Source: Mesorhizobium jarvisii
GTDB taxonomy: Bacteria; Pseudomonadota; Alphaproteobacteria; Rhizobiales; Rhizobiaceae
DNA length: 64,000 nucleotides
Direction of reading: 5' to 3'
NCBI RefSeq assembly: GCF_003601985.1
Contig: NZ_QZXA01000002.1
Span: 62,001-126,000, forward strand
The notes beneath the pieces were generated by a model. The model was not told where the DNA came from, did not search any database, and saw nothing but the letters and a program-made list of their open reading frames with translations. Made by a program: the position numbers and the translations under genes. Positions 1 through 8,513 of the stretch are shown here, piece after piece. Position 1 is the stretch's first letter, and every line of letters begins with the position of its first letter.

Positions 1-552
1 AATGAAATTGTTGAGCAGCTTCATGCGGTGGCCATCGCCGGTGTCGCCAATGTGGACGATGCGGCCGGCCCAGGTCTCGATCACCGGCTTGACCCTGACA
101 AAGACGGCGTCGGGTGCGCCGACCATGGCGTCGAGCGTGCCTTCCCAGGCTTCCTTCGGCGTGCGGCTCAGCGGCGCGTCGACATAGTCGATATCAAGCG
201 CCTTGAGTTCGGCCGCAAGCGCCACGGTCGAGACCGGGTCCGAGGTCGAACAATCGACGACGACCGAGCCTTTCTTCAAGCCTTCCTTGAGGCCGCCGGG
301 GCCGCGGATAATGGCTTCCACTTCGCGCGAACCGGTGACGCAGATGAAGACGATATCGGACGCTGCGGCGACATCGCGCGAGGTCGACGCCTCCTTGGCG
401 CCGCGGCCGAGGAGGTCCTCCGAGGGTTTGCGGTTCTTGCGGCCAAGGAATGTCAGGGGATAGCCCTTGTCGACGATATTCTTGGCAATGCCGTGCCCCA
501 TCAGTCCAAGGCCGATGAAGCCGATCTTTTCGCGCGCGGTGGTGGTGTTCAT
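1..552 (-). CDS. 3-hydroxyisobutyrate dehydrogenase-family NAD(P)-dependent oxidoreductase (C-terminus beyond window)
   Basis: The 184 visible codons encode the N-terminal Rossmann domain of the beta-hydroxyacid dehydrogenase family. The dinucleotide motif GLGLMG follows the first strand (about residues 13-18). The substrate-binding loop (DAPLSRTPKEAWEGTLDAMVGA region) and the GHRMKLLNN segment containing the family's catalytic lysine are present. The frame is open to the window edge, so the C-terminal helical domain is missing here. The gene is read divergently from the next dehydrogenase across a short region with a FadR-type box. Enzymes of this family reduce or oxidise small 3-hydroxyacids such as tartronate semialdehyde or 3-hydroxyisobutyrate. 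The exact substrate cannot be read from the sequence; the neighbours suggest a sugar-acid route. Confidence 0.85.
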   Translation of the reverse strand, partial: MNTTTAREKIGFIGLGLMGHGIAKNIVDKGYPLTFLGRKNRKPSEDLLGRGAKEASTSRDVAAASDIVFICVTGSREVEAIIRGPGGLKEGLKKGSVVVDCSTSDPVSTVALAAELKALDIDYVDAPLSRTPKEAWEGTLDAMVGAPDAVFVRVKPVIETWAGRIVHIGDTGDGHRMKLLNNFI

Positions 553-570
553 GTCGTCGTCCTATCCCGG

Positions 571-582
571 ATTATCGATAAT
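571..582. promoter_or_regulatory. 12-bp perfect palindrome between divergent dehydrogenase genes
   Basis: ATTATCGATAAT is a perfect AT-rich palindrome 18 bases upstream of the leftward dehydrogenase start. It may be an operator half or part of a promoter. No specific regulator can be assigned. Confidence 0.35.
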
Positions 583-622
583 TGCGCCGCTGTTTTAGCC
601 ATATGCGGTTGCAGAAAGCAAT

Positions 623-635
623 ATTGTCTGACAAT
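623..635. promoter_or_regulatory. FadR/GntR-type operator in divergent promoter region
   Basis: ATTGTCTGACAAT is a perfect palindrome around one central base. Its core TTGTCTGACAA fits the FadR-subfamily consensus TNGTNNNACNA at every defined position. It lies between two divergent dehydrogenase genes, about 1 kb from a FadR-subfamily regulator gene, which is the natural candidate to bind it. Confidence 0.6.
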
Positions 636-670
636 AGACGGTAATTCCAGAGCCTGTCATGGAGACCAGA

Positions 671-1567
671 ATGACGAAGCGGATCATGTTCACCGGCGGC
701 AGCGGCAAGGCTGGGCGCCATGTCGTGCAATATCTTGTCGAACAGGGCTGCCAGGTGCTCAACGTCGACACCAAGCCGCTCGACAATCCCAAGGTGCGCA
801 CGCTGATCACCGACATCACCGATAGCGGGCAGGTGTTCAACGCGCTGTCGAGTTATATGGGCCTGCACGAATTCGACCCCTCGCTGCGCCCGCAGCCGGT
901 GGATGCGGTGGTGCATTTCGCTGCCATCCCGCGCATCATGATCACGCCGGACAATGAAGTGTTCCGCATCAATGCGATGGGCACCTACAATGTCATCGAG
1001 GCCGCGGTGAAGCTCGGCATCCGCAAGGTGATCGTCGCCTCCTCGGAGACGACCTACGGCCTGGTGTTCGCCAACGAGCCGCGCGACCCCAAATATTTCC
1101 CGCTCGACGAGGAGTATGACGTCGACCCGATGGACAGTTATGCGCTGTCCAAGATCGTCAACGAAAAGACCGCGCGTGCCTTCGCGCAGCGCAACGGCAC
1201 CGACATCTATGCCTTGCGCATCGGCAATGTCATCGAGCCGCATGAATATTCGCTGTTCCCGAAATGGTTCGCCGATCCCGGTTTCCGCAAGCGCATCGCC
1301 TGGAGCTATGTCGACGCGCGCGATCTCGGCCAGATCACGCTGCGCGCCATCGAAAAGGACGGGCTCGGCTACCAGGTGTTCAACGCCGCCAATGACGACA
1401 CCTCGTCCGACCTGCCGACGGCCGAACTCCTGAAGCGATTCTATCCCAACGTGCCGGTCAAGGCCGAACTCGGTGAGTACGAGACGCTGCTGTCGAACCG
1501 CAAGGCGCGCGATATGCTGGGCTTCCGTCCGGAGCATAGCTGGCGCAAATACGTCAAAACCGCCTGA
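671..1567 (+). CDS. NAD-dependent epimerase/dehydratase-family oxidoreductase
   Basis: The protein is 298 residues and an extended short-chain dehydrogenase. It has an N-terminal glycine motif GGSGKAG, the serine-containing ASSETTYG segment and the active-site YALSK (YxxxK). The length is typical of uronate dehydrogenase-like and sugar epimerase-like members. An upstream ATG at 659 is in frame, but the one at 671 has a GGAG box 6 bases before it and was chosen. The gene is divergent from a 3-hydroxyacid dehydrogenase and followed by a FadR-type regulator, so it probably oxidises or epimerises a sugar or sugar acid. Substrate unknown. Confidence 0.8.
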   Translation: MTKRIMFTGGSGKAGRHVVQYLVEQGCQVLNVDTKPLDNPKVRTLITDITDSGQVFNALSSYMGLHEFDPSLRPQPVDAVVHFAAIPRIMITPDNEVFRINAMGTYNVIEAAVKLGIRKVIVASSETTYGLVFANEPRDPKYFPLDEEYDVDPMDSYALSKIVNEKTARAFAQRNGTDIYALRIGNVIEPHEYSLFPKWFADPGFRKRIAWSYVDARDLGQITLRAIEKDGLGYQVFNAANDDTSSDLPTAELLKRFYPNVPVKAELGEYETLLSNRKARDMLGFRPEHSWRKYVKTA

Positions 1568-1670
1568 GCAAGCAGGCAAAACGGGGTTGGGCTGTGCATA
1601 GCGGCGCGCTTTGCGGCCCAACCGCCGGGTGGTGCTTGACAGCTTCCGCAAACCGGCCTTTCTGAAGTCC

Positions 1671-2447
1671 ATGCGGGACGCAAAGCCGAACAAGGAAAAA
1701 TCGCCGAAAAAGCCGGCATCCGCCGAACGCCCCTCCGGTGTTCGCCGGCCCGACGCGGCACGCATTCCCGGCGCCAGCGTGCACACGTCGCTGGCCAGCG
1801 AAATTGGCCTGCGAATCGTGCGCGGCGATTATCCGCCCGGCACCATCCTGCCTAATGAGGCGAAATGGTCGGAAACCTTCAGCGTCAGCCGCTCGGCGGT
1901 GCGCGAGGCGATCAAGATGCTGATGGCCAAGAGCTTGCTTGCTTCACGCCCCAAGATCGGCAGCTGGGTCGAGCCCAGGGAACGCTGGAACCTGCTCGAC
2001 CGTGACGTGCTCGCCTGGTACGCGACCTCGCCCGACCGCGAGGTGTTTCTGAAGACGGTGCAGGAATTCCGCCACATCATCGAGCCGGAAGCCACCGCCT
2101 TCGCCGCCATGCGGCGGACCGACGAGCAGATGGCCGAGATCAGCCAGGCCTGCCGCGAGATGGGGGAGGCGGCCAGCCTGCAGGAACGCACGCGCGCCGA
2201 CACACGCTTCCACCTGGCCATCCTGCGCGCATCCGGCAATGATCTTCTGGTGCCGCTCGGAGTACTGATCGAATCCGCGTTCGACCATCTCTTCACCTTT
2301 ACGACACGGGCGGTCGACGATCTCAATCACGTGCAGAAGCTGCATGAGGCGATCGAGAAGAACATCCGGCTGCAACGCCCGGACGCAGCGCGCGCCGCGG
2401 TGCGCAAGTTGCTCGCCAACACCGATCACGTGATCAAGTCGCGCTAG
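1671..2447 (+). CDS. GntR-family (FadR subfamily, FCD domain) transcriptional regulator
   Basis: The 258-residue regulator has an N-terminal winged helix (TSLASEIGLRIVRGDYPPGT, then the SRSAVREAIKML recognition helix). A C-terminal all-helical FCD ligand domain follows, with the expected metal/ligand residues (DTRFH and later histidines near LHEAI). FadR-type regulators usually sense organic or sugar acids and repress neighbouring catabolic genes. A TTG at 1611 would add 20 basic residues; the ATG at 1671 is preferred. The likely target is the box at 623-635. The stop codon overlaps the left end of a MITE-like element. Confidence 0.85.
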   Translation: MRDAKPNKEKSPKKPASAERPSGVRRPDAARIPGASVHTSLASEIGLRIVRGDYPPGTILPNEAKWSETFSVSRSAVREAIKMLMAKSLLASRPKIGSWVEPRERWNLLDRDVLAWYATSPDREVFLKTVQEFRHIIEPEATAFAAMRRTDEQMAEISQACREMGEAASLQERTRADTRFHLAILRASGNDLLVPLGVLIESAFDHLFTFTTRAVDDLNHVQKLHEAIEKNIRLQRPDAARAAVRKLLANTDHVIKSR

Positions 2448-2589
2448 GGTGTGTTGATATTCAGGTGATGCCGGCCTGCGAACGGCAGTTTTCTGCGCTT
2501 CCGGTGCTCACGTACCCAAACGTACGCTGCGCGCCGGTTCTCGAAAACCACCATTCTCGGCTCGGCCTGACCTGAATCTCAATACACCC
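2447..2589. repeat. MITE-like element with imperfect 20-bp terminal inverted repeats
   Basis: The ends, GGGTGTGTTGATATTCAGGT at 2447-2466 and ACCTGAATCTCAATACACCC at 2570-2589, are inverted repeats matching at 18 of 20 positions. The roughly 100-base interior encodes nothing and is itself partly self-complementary around 2500-2545 (CACGTAC and GTACG blocks). It fills the gap between two convergent genes and overlaps the regulator's stop codon. Size and structure suit a non-autonomous or palindromic dispersed element. Only one copy is in this window. Confidence 0.55.
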
Positions 2590-2599
2590 GAGGCTGGAG

Positions 2600-2890
2600 C
2601 TAACCTTCCTTCTCGCGGCCGAACGCTACGCGCAATTCGTCCTTGGCGTGCTCGAGCACTCGCCTGCGCGTGGCGGGCAGGTTCTTGCCGGCGCGGTTGA
2701 TATAGAAATTCAGCATCGACATGGCGGATTGAAAAGGTTCGGCCTTGCGGCGGTGGCTGTGTTCGGCCGACCGTTTGAGCGAGGCGGCGATCTTCCTGGC
2801 ATCGTCGGACTCGAAGATGTGATCCTCGAGATCCATGGCGTCGCTCTGCTCGGTCACCTCGGCCGACCATTTCTGCCTGGCAGCGGTCAT
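2600..2890 (-). CDS. DUF3175-type small hypothetical protein
   Basis: This is a 96-residue, charged, helix-rich cytoplasmic protein. Its features are a KWSAEVTEQSDAMDLE start, a SLKRSAEHS segment, an FQSAMSMLNFYINRAGKNL centre and a lysine/arginine-rich end. It resembles the small DUF3175 proteins found in rhizobia. The function is unknown. The ATG at 2890 is preceded by AAGGAG at a good distance, which supports this start over longer upstream frames. It is divergent from the MFS gene. Confidence 0.7.
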   Translation of the reverse strand: MTAARQKWSAEVTEQSDAMDLEDHIFESDDARKIAASLKRSAEHSHRRKAEPFQSAMSMLNFYINRAGKNLPATRRRVLEHAKDELRVAFGREKEG

Positions 2891-3067
2891 GGCTGGGACT
2901 CCTTTGCGGTTTGATGGTCGGAAAACTCCAGACATTGGCGTCGGTTCCCGCCTTCTGTCCGCTCTGGAGCCACGGATTTGCCTGCTGTGGCGCTGCTGCA
3001 CGCAGAGAATGCGCCGATAGTGGTGCAAACGGCGGCCGGTTTTCGAGACCGCCGACAGGAAACGCCT

Positions 3068-4297
3068 TTGACCCGAACCGACTTGAACCGGCCCAGTCCC
3101 GGCATAGACAGTTCCTACGCTTGGGTGCGCCTGGCCATATCGATGGTGCTGGCGACGATCGGTGGGGTCGGCATGTGGGCTGTCGTCGTGGTGCTGCCCG
3201 CGGTGCAGGCGGAGTTCGGCGTCGACCGCGCCGCGGCATCCATGCCCTACACCGCGACCATGGTGGGCTTCGCCGCCGGCAATGTGTTGGTCGGCCGCGC
3301 CATCGATCGCATGGGGTATTGGATCCCGGCGCTGATTTCCTCCGTGGCACTCTCGGCCGGCCTGCTGCTTGCCGCACTTTCGACCTCGATCCTGCAATTC
3401 ACCCTTGCGCAAGGGTTGCTTATCGGTGTCGGCACGTCGGTGATCTTCGGGCCGCTCATCGCCGACATCTCGCACTGGTTCAACCGCCGGCGTGGCGTCG
3501 CCGTCACGGCGGCGGCGGCCGGTAATTACCTCGCCGGAACGCTCTGGCCGACCATCATGCCGACGCTGATCAAGGCGGAAGGCTGGCGCTTCACCTATGC
3601 CGCGATCGGCATCTTCTGCCTGGTCACCATGGTGCCGTTGGTGCTGATGCTGCGGCGCGGCGCTCCTGAGGCTACCGCCGCCGGCTCACCGGGAAGCCGG
3701 TCTGTGCAGCCGATTCCCATGTCGCCGGCGGCGCTGCAGGCGCTGCTGGTTGTCGCCGGCCTTGGCTGCTGCGTGGCGATGTCGATGCCGCAGGTGCATA
3801 TCGTCGCCTATTGCATGGATCTTGGCTACGGCATTGCGCATGGCGCCGACATGCTGTCGATCATGATGGCGGCGGGCGTCGTCAGCCGGCTCGCTTCGGG
3901 CTTCATCGCCGATCGCATCGGCGGTGCGAAGACCCTGGTCATCGGCTCGGTGCTGCAATGCCTGTCGCTGCTGTTTTACATTCCGTTCGACGGGCTCGCC
4001 TCGCTCTACGTCGTGTCGTTGGTGTTCGGCCTGTCGCAAGGCGGCATCGTGCCCTGCTATGCGATCATCGTGCGCGAATACCTGCCGGCCAAGGAGGCCG
4101 GCCAGCGTATCGGCATCGTCATGATGGCGACGATCTTCGGCATGGCGATCGGCGGTTGGATGTCGGGCTGGATCTACGACCTGACCGGATCCTACGCCGT
4201 AGCCTTCCTCAATGGCATCGCCTGGAATTTGCTGAACATAGTGGCGATCGGGCTGTTCATGTGGAAGGCAAGGCAAAGGGCCGTCATGGCAGCCTGA
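3068..4297 (+). CDS. MFS transporter
   Basis: The roughly 409-residue polytopic membrane protein has about twelve hydrophobic segments and major facilitator superfamily features. The loop after TM2 contains GRAIDRMGYW and the second half has the matching loop ADRIGGAK. It resembles oxalate/formate-antiporter-like and monocarboxylate-type carriers. The start is uncertain. TTG at 3068 has AGGA 7 bases upstream and leads into the cytoplasmic N-terminus, whereas an in-frame ATG at 2978 would add 30 non-conserved-looking residues. The substrate is unknown; a sugar acid or other organic acid would fit the context. Confidence 0.8.
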   Translation: MTRTDLNRPSPGIDSSYAWVRLAISMVLATIGGVGMWAVVVVLPAVQAEFGVDRAAASMPYTATMVGFAAGNVLVGRAIDRMGYWIPALISSVALSAGLLLAALSTSILQFTLAQGLLIGVGTSVIFGPLIADISHWFNRRRGVAVTAAAAGNYLAGTLWPTIMPTLIKAEGWRFTYAAIGIFCLVTMVPLVLMLRRGAPEATAAGSPGSRSVQPIPMSPAALQALLVVAGLGCCVAMSMPQVHIVAYCMDLGYGIAHGADMLSIMMAAGVVSRLASGFIADRIGGAKTLVIGSVLQCLSLLFYIPFDGLASLYVVSLVFGLSQGGIVPCYAIIVREYLPAKEAGQRIGIVMMATIFGMAIGGWMSGWIYDLTGSYAVAFLNGIAWNLLNIVAIGLFMWKARQRAVMAA

Positions 4298-4404
4298 GGC
4301 GCGCCTCGGCTTGACAATAGGCAGGCACTGCGCGACCCCAGAGATCAAGGGTTGCGGCGATAGGCCGGTGAGATGGCGACAGCTGAGATGATCGTACTGC
4401 GGAT

Positions 4405-5454
4405 GTGTGCAAGCGGACCTCGGCCTTGATCAAGCCGCGCTCGCGCCGCGGCGGCGGCCGCCCGACCATAGCGGATGTCGCGCGCAAGGCCGGCGTCGGC
4501 GCCATCACCGTGTCGCGGGCGCTGCGCGAGCCGGAGCGCGTCTCGGAAGAATTGCGCCGTCAGATCCAGGCCGCCGTCGACGAGCTCGGCTATGTGCCGG
4601 ACCCCAATGCGCGCGCGCTGGCCTCGGCGCGCGCCGAGGTGTTCGGCGTGCTGGTGCCATCGCTCACCAACAACGTCTTCGCCGAGGTGGTGCGCGGCAT
4701 CTATGACAGCCTGTCGGACAGCCCTTTCCGCATCCAGCTTGGCAACACGCACTATTCCGGGCTCGAGGAGGAGCGGCTCTTGCAGCTGTTCGGCTCGCAG
4801 CGGCCGGCAGCGCTGATCGTCGCCGGCATCGACCAGACGCCTACCTCGCGAAAACTGCTCGAAAATGCCGGCTGCCCCGTGGTGCAGGTGATGGAGACCG
4901 GGCCCGATCCCGTCGACATGATGGTCGGCTTCTCGCATTTCGACGGCGGCAGGACGGCGACCGAGCACCTGATCGAGGCAGGGTATCGCCGCATCGGCTT
5001 CATCGGCGCGCGCATGGACCCGCGCTCGCAGCGGCGCCTCGCCGGCTATCGCGCGGCGATGGAGAAGGCCGGGCTGTTTGATCCGCGCCTGGTCACCACC
5101 ACGCCCGTGCTGTCTAGCGTGCCGCTCGGCCGCGAATTATTCCGCGACGCCCTGGCCAAGATGCCGACGCTCGACGGCGTGTTCTGCAACAATGACGACA
5201 TCGCGCTCGGTGTGCTGTTCGAATGCCACCGCGCCGCGATCGATGTGCCCAAGACCATCGGCATCGTCGGTTTCAACGATCTCGACATGATGCAGGTGGC
5301 GTTTCCCTCGATCACCAGCATCCGCACCTACCGCTACGAAATCGGCAGGCGTGCCGTGGCCATGGCACTGGCGGCGATCGCCGGTGACCGGCCGCAGGAG
5401 CGGGTCGTCGATCTCGGCTTCGAGCTCAAGCGCCGCGAGAGTACAGCCCGCTGA
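4405..5454 (+). CDS. LacI-family transcriptional regulator (gluconate-type)
   Basis: The 349-residue protein begins with a basic tail and a LacI helix-turn-helix (TIADVARKAGVGAITVSRAL). The hinge helix (ARALASARA) and a periplasmic-binding-protein-like effector domain to the end follow (GVLVPSLTNN, IGFIGARMD, GFNDLDM). It begins with GTG. The hinge and domain style resemble the gluconate regulators GntR/GntH. It sits immediately upstream of a sugar ABC transporter whose promoter region contains a perfect LacI-type palindrome, so it probably represses that operon until its sugar-acid ligand is present. Confidence 0.88.
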   Translation: MCKRTSALIKPRSRRGGGRPTIADVARKAGVGAITVSRALREPERVSEELRRQIQAAVDELGYVPDPNARALASARAEVFGVLVPSLTNNVFAEVVRGIYDSLSDSPFRIQLGNTHYSGLEEERLLQLFGSQRPAALIVAGIDQTPTSRKLLENAGCPVVQVMETGPDPVDMMVGFSHFDGGRTATEHLIEAGYRRIGFIGARMDPRSQRRLAGYRAAMEKAGLFDPRLVTTTPVLSSVPLGRELFRDALAKMPTLDGVFCNNDDIALGVLFECHRAAIDVPKTIGIVGFNDLDMMQVAFPSITSIRTYRYEIGRRAVAMALAAIAGDRPQERVVDLGFELKRRESTAR

Positions 5455-5498
5455 ACCCGCTTTCTAGAAGACGCTCAAATGGTGCTTTACACAACGTT

Positions 5499-5514
5499 AT
5501 GGTAGCGCTACCAT
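5499..5514. promoter_or_regulatory. LacI-family operator palindrome
   Basis: ATGGTAGCGCTACCAT is a perfect 16-bp palindrome with the central CG-type symmetry typical of LacI/GalR-family operators. It lies 45 bases after the LacI-family gene and upstream of the ABC transporter operon, which makes that regulator its probable ligand. Confidence 0.75.
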
Positions 5515-5554
5515 TTTTCTGAACGAGCCTTGCCTCTGAAGTGCTGGGTTTGTT

Positions 5555-5599
5555 TATTATACATAAGCAACAGCTCATGCTTGTTTATTATGTATAATA
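5555..5599. repeat. 12-bp inverted repeat in AT-rich promoter region
   Basis: TATTATACATAA at 5555-5566 and TTATGTATAATA at 5588-5599 are exact inverted copies separated by 21 bases. The same area also carries a direct repeat of TTGTTTATTAT (5550-5560 and 5581-5591... within one base). The TATAAT in the right arm could serve as a -10 element. It may be a second regulator site or a cruciform-prone promoter segment. Confidence 0.5.
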
Positions 5600-5762
5600 T
5601 GATAGTTTTTCTTCGATCGACGGGGACGGCAAAGGGGAGGTGGCGCGAAGGTCGTTGGCACCTGGCAGGCGTGACTGGGCAAGGCGGGAGGGCCTGCAGG
5701 AAACGCGGGAATTGCATAAAACTGAAGCAAACAAATCAGAACTGCAATCGGGAGGATTATCG

Positions 5763-6890
5763 ATGATCAAGTCACTTGTCGGTGGCATCGTTGCCGCCAG
5801 TGCATTCGTTATGTTGAGCTCGTCGGCGATTGCCGCGGGTCCCGAAATCGTCAAAGGTCCGGCTGCCGAGCCTGACTGTTTCGCGCCCTGGGCCGCCGAC
5901 ACGCAATTCTTCAAGTTCCCCAAGAAGGCCGGGCCGTACCGCATCGCGCTCGCCAACGGCTATATCGCCAACACGTGGCGCATCCAGATGGTGCAGACCG
6001 CGAAGGCCTATGCGGCACAGAAGGACGTCGCCGCGAAGCTGAAGGAATTCAAGGTCGTCTCGACCGGCGAAGATGTGCCGGCGCAGATTTCGGCGATCAA
6101 CAACTTCATCGATTCCGGTTATGACGCGATCGTCGTCAACGCGCAGAACCCGACCGCATTCGGGCCAGTGATCAAGCGCGCCAAGGAAGCCGGCGTCGTG
6201 CTGGTTGCCTTCGACAACATTCTCGACACCAAGGACGCCATCAACGTCAATGTCGACCAGAAGGGTCTTGGAGAGTTGTGGGGCAAATGGCTGGTCTCCC
6301 ATGTGCCTAATGGCGGCAAGGTGCTCGAGGTGCGCGGCGTTGCCGGCACGTCGGTGGACACTGACCGCCACAATGGCATCCACGAGGTTCTCGATGCCTC
6401 CGGAAAGAAATGGGCCGTCACCGAGGTCGTCGGCAAGTGGGATGACGGCGTTGCGCAAAAGGCTTCGGCCGACGCGATCGCCACCAACGGCCCCTTCGAC
6501 GGCGTCACCGGACAGGGCGGCGACACCGGTATCGTGCAGGCGATGATCGATGCCAAGCATCCCTTCGTGCCGTTCGGCGGCGAGACCGAGAACGGCTTCC
6601 GCAAATTCTGCGCGGCCCACGCGGCCGACGGGTTGAAGTGCTCGTCAGCCGGTACCGGTCCGGCGCAGGTGGCGGTTGCCATCAAGACGGCGATCGCAGC
6701 GCTTGAAGGCAATGTCGTCCCGCAATCGGTCAAGCTGCCGCTTGCCATCGTCGAGGATCCAAACTTCAAGGCTGGTCAGGATTTCTTCCCCGACCAGTCC
6801 GACAATTTCTTCGTCGGCAATTCCTTCCCGACCTGCGGCATCAATTTCACCGCACAGGAAATCATGGGGCAGACCAAGGCGGACCAGTAG
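5763..6890 (+). CDS. Sugar ABC transporter periplasmic substrate-binding protein
   Basis: The 375-residue secreted protein has a cleavable signal peptide (hydrophobic stretch about residues 7-20, AIAAG cleavage region). A type-I periplasmic-binding fold of the ribose/xylose class follows (IALANGYIANTWRIQM, NNFIDSGYDAIVVNAQNP, VTGQGGDTGIVQAMI). The start at ATG 5763 is set by GGGAGG and by the signal peptide. It is the first gene of a four-gene operon with an ATPase and two permeases. Ligand inferred only from context: a sugar or sugar acid, given the nearby gluconokinase and gluconate-type regulator. Confidence 0.9.
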   Translation: MIKSLVGGIVAASAFVMLSSSAIAAGPEIVKGPAAEPDCFAPWAADTQFFKFPKKAGPYRIALANGYIANTWRIQMVQTAKAYAAQKDVAAKLKEFKVVSTGEDVPAQISAINNFIDSGYDAIVVNAQNPTAFGPVIKRAKEAGVVLVAFDNILDTKDAINVNVDQKGLGELWGKWLVSHVPNGGKVLEVRGVAGTSVDTDRHNGIHEVLDASGKKWAVTEVVGKWDDGVAQKASADAIATNGPFDGVTGQGGDTGIVQAMIDAKHPFVPFGGETENGFRKFCAAHAADGLKCSSAGTGPAQVAVAIKTAIAALEGNVVPQSVKLPLAIVEDPNFKAGQDFFPDQSDNFFVGNSFPTCGINFTAQEIMGQTKADQ

Positions 6891-6965
6891 GCTGCACTCC
6901 CGGCGCCGTGGGATCTCCCGCGGCGCCGGTCAATTGATACGCTCAAAGCGCCCCGGGGAGGGCCG

Positions 6966-8513
6966 ATGGACAGTGCGGTTCCGCTCTTCCAGATGGAAGG
7001 CATATCCAAGCGCTATGGTGGCGTGCGAGCTCTGGAAAAGGCGGAGCTTGTCGTCACATCCGGCAGCATCCACGCCATCCTTGGCGAAAACGGCGCCGGC
7101 AAGTCGACGTTGATCAAGGTCATGGCTGGTGTCGTGGCGCCCGATGAGGGCCGCATGACGCTGGATGGCCGTGAGGTGACCTTCCTGTCGCCAGCCGCCG
7201 CCAACCAGGCAGGCATCGTCTGCATCTTCCAGGAGTTGTCGCTGGTTCCAGATCTCAGCGTCGCCGACAACATCGTCATTTCCGATCCGCCCAAACGCTT
7301 CGGCATGATCGACCGCAAGGCGCAACGTCGCGTCGCAGAGGAAGCCCTTGCGCGCGCTGGCGCGGCCGACATCCATCCGCTGGCGCTGGTCAAGGACCTT
7401 CCCCTTTCAAGAAGGCAGATGGTCGAGATCGCCAAGGCGCTGGCCAGAAAGCCACGCATTCTCATCCTCGACGAGGCGACATCGGCGCTCACGGCGGCGG
7501 ATGTCTCGAAGATTTTTGGCGTCCTGAAACGGCTGCGCTCGGAAGGGCTGGCGTTGCTCTATATCTCGCACCGCTTGAACGAGATCGCCGAACTTGCCGA
7601 TCAGTGCACGGTGTTCCGCAATGGCCGCAATGTCGCCAGCTACAAGGCCGGCTCGAAGAGCGACAATGAGGTGGTCGAATTGATGATCGGCCGCGAATAC
7701 AGTCACATCTTCCCGCCCAAACCGGCGACCGTGCCAGCTACAGCCGCACCCAGGCTTGAAGCCCGCAAGCTTTCCTGGGCCGACCGGCTGCACGACATCT
7801 CGCTGACCGTCAGGGCAGGCGAGGTGGTCGGCCTCGGCGGTCTCGACGGCCAGGGCCAGCGCGAATTGCTGCTTGCCTTCTTCGGCGTGCTGCGCGGCCT
7901 TTCCGGCGAGGTGCTGATCGACGGCAAGCCGGTGGCGATCAGCAGTCCCGCGGCGGCCCGCGAGGACGGCATCGGCATGGCGCTGATCCCCGAGGACCGC
8001 AAGACCGAAGGCTTGATGCTGCCGATGACGGTGCGCGAGAATCTGTCCTTCGCCGCGCTCGATCGCTTGTCCAAGGGCGGCATCATCGACCGCGCCGCCG
8101 AGCAGCGGCTGATCGACGATATGGTCGGCCTGCTCGCGATCAAGACGGCGGGCCTCGATATTCCGGTCGGCGCGCTGTCGGGCGGCAACCAGCAGAAGGT
8201 GGTCATCGCCAAATGGCTGATGCGCCAGCCGCGCATCATCCTGCTCAACGACCCGACGCGGGGCATCGATGTCGGCACCAAGCAGGAGCTCTATCAGCTG
8301 ATGCGCAAGCTGGCGGACGCCGGGGCCGCGATCCTGTTCTATTCGACCGACTATGACGAGCTGATCGGCTGCTGCGACCGCGTGCTGGTGCTCTACGACG
8401 GCGCGGTCAAGCGCGAACTGGTCGGCGCCGAGATCACCGAGCGAGCGCTGATAGCGAGCGCGCTCAACATCCATGGCGAGGAGAGCCCGGTGGGCCTGGG
8501 AGCAAGTGCGTGA
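6966..8513 (+). CDS. Sugar ABC transporter ATP-binding protein (double ABC domain)
   Basis: The 515-residue protein has two tandem ATPase domains, as in RbsA/XylG. The first has an intact Walker A (GENGAGKST, residues 40-48) and Walker B (ILILDEATSAL), but a divergent signature LSRRQM. The second has a degenerate Walker A (GGLDGQGQRE) and a good signature LSGGNQQK. This asymmetry is normal for the carbohydrate uptake 2 family. It energises the two downstream permeases, and its stop overlaps the next start. Confidence 0.93.
   Translation: MDSAVPLFQMEGISKRYGGVRALEKAELVVTSGSIHAILGENGAGKSTLIKVMAGVVAPDEGRMTLDGREVTFLSPAAANQAGIVCIFQELSLVPDLSVADNIVISDPPKRFGMIDRKAQRRVAEEALARAGAADIHPLALVKDLPLSRRQMVEIAKALARKPRILILDEATSALTAADVSKIFGVLKRLRSEGLALLYISHRLNEIAELADQCTVFRNGRNVASYKAGSKSDNEVVELMIGREYSHIFPPKPATVPATAAPRLEARKLSWADRLHDISLTVRAGEVVGLGGLDGQGQRELLLAFFGVLRGLSGEVLIDGKPVAISSPAAAREDGIGMALIPEDRKTEGLMLPMTVRENLSFAALDRLSKGGIIDRAAEQRLIDDMVGLLAIKTAGLDIPVGALSGGNQQKVVIAKWLMRQPRIILLNDPTRGIDVGTKQELYQLMRKLADAGAAILFYSTDYDELIGCCDRVLVLYDGAVKRELVGAEITERALIASALNIHGEESPVGLGASA

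Larger units (their letters stand above)
5455..5762. promoter_or_regulatory. 308-bp intergenic control region of the sugar ABC operon
   Basis: No gene is visible. The region holds a LacI-type operator near its left end and a long AT-rich stretch with paired repeats in its middle (listed separately). A strong ribosome-binding site GGGAGG lies 7 bases before the binding-protein start. Confidence 0.6.
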
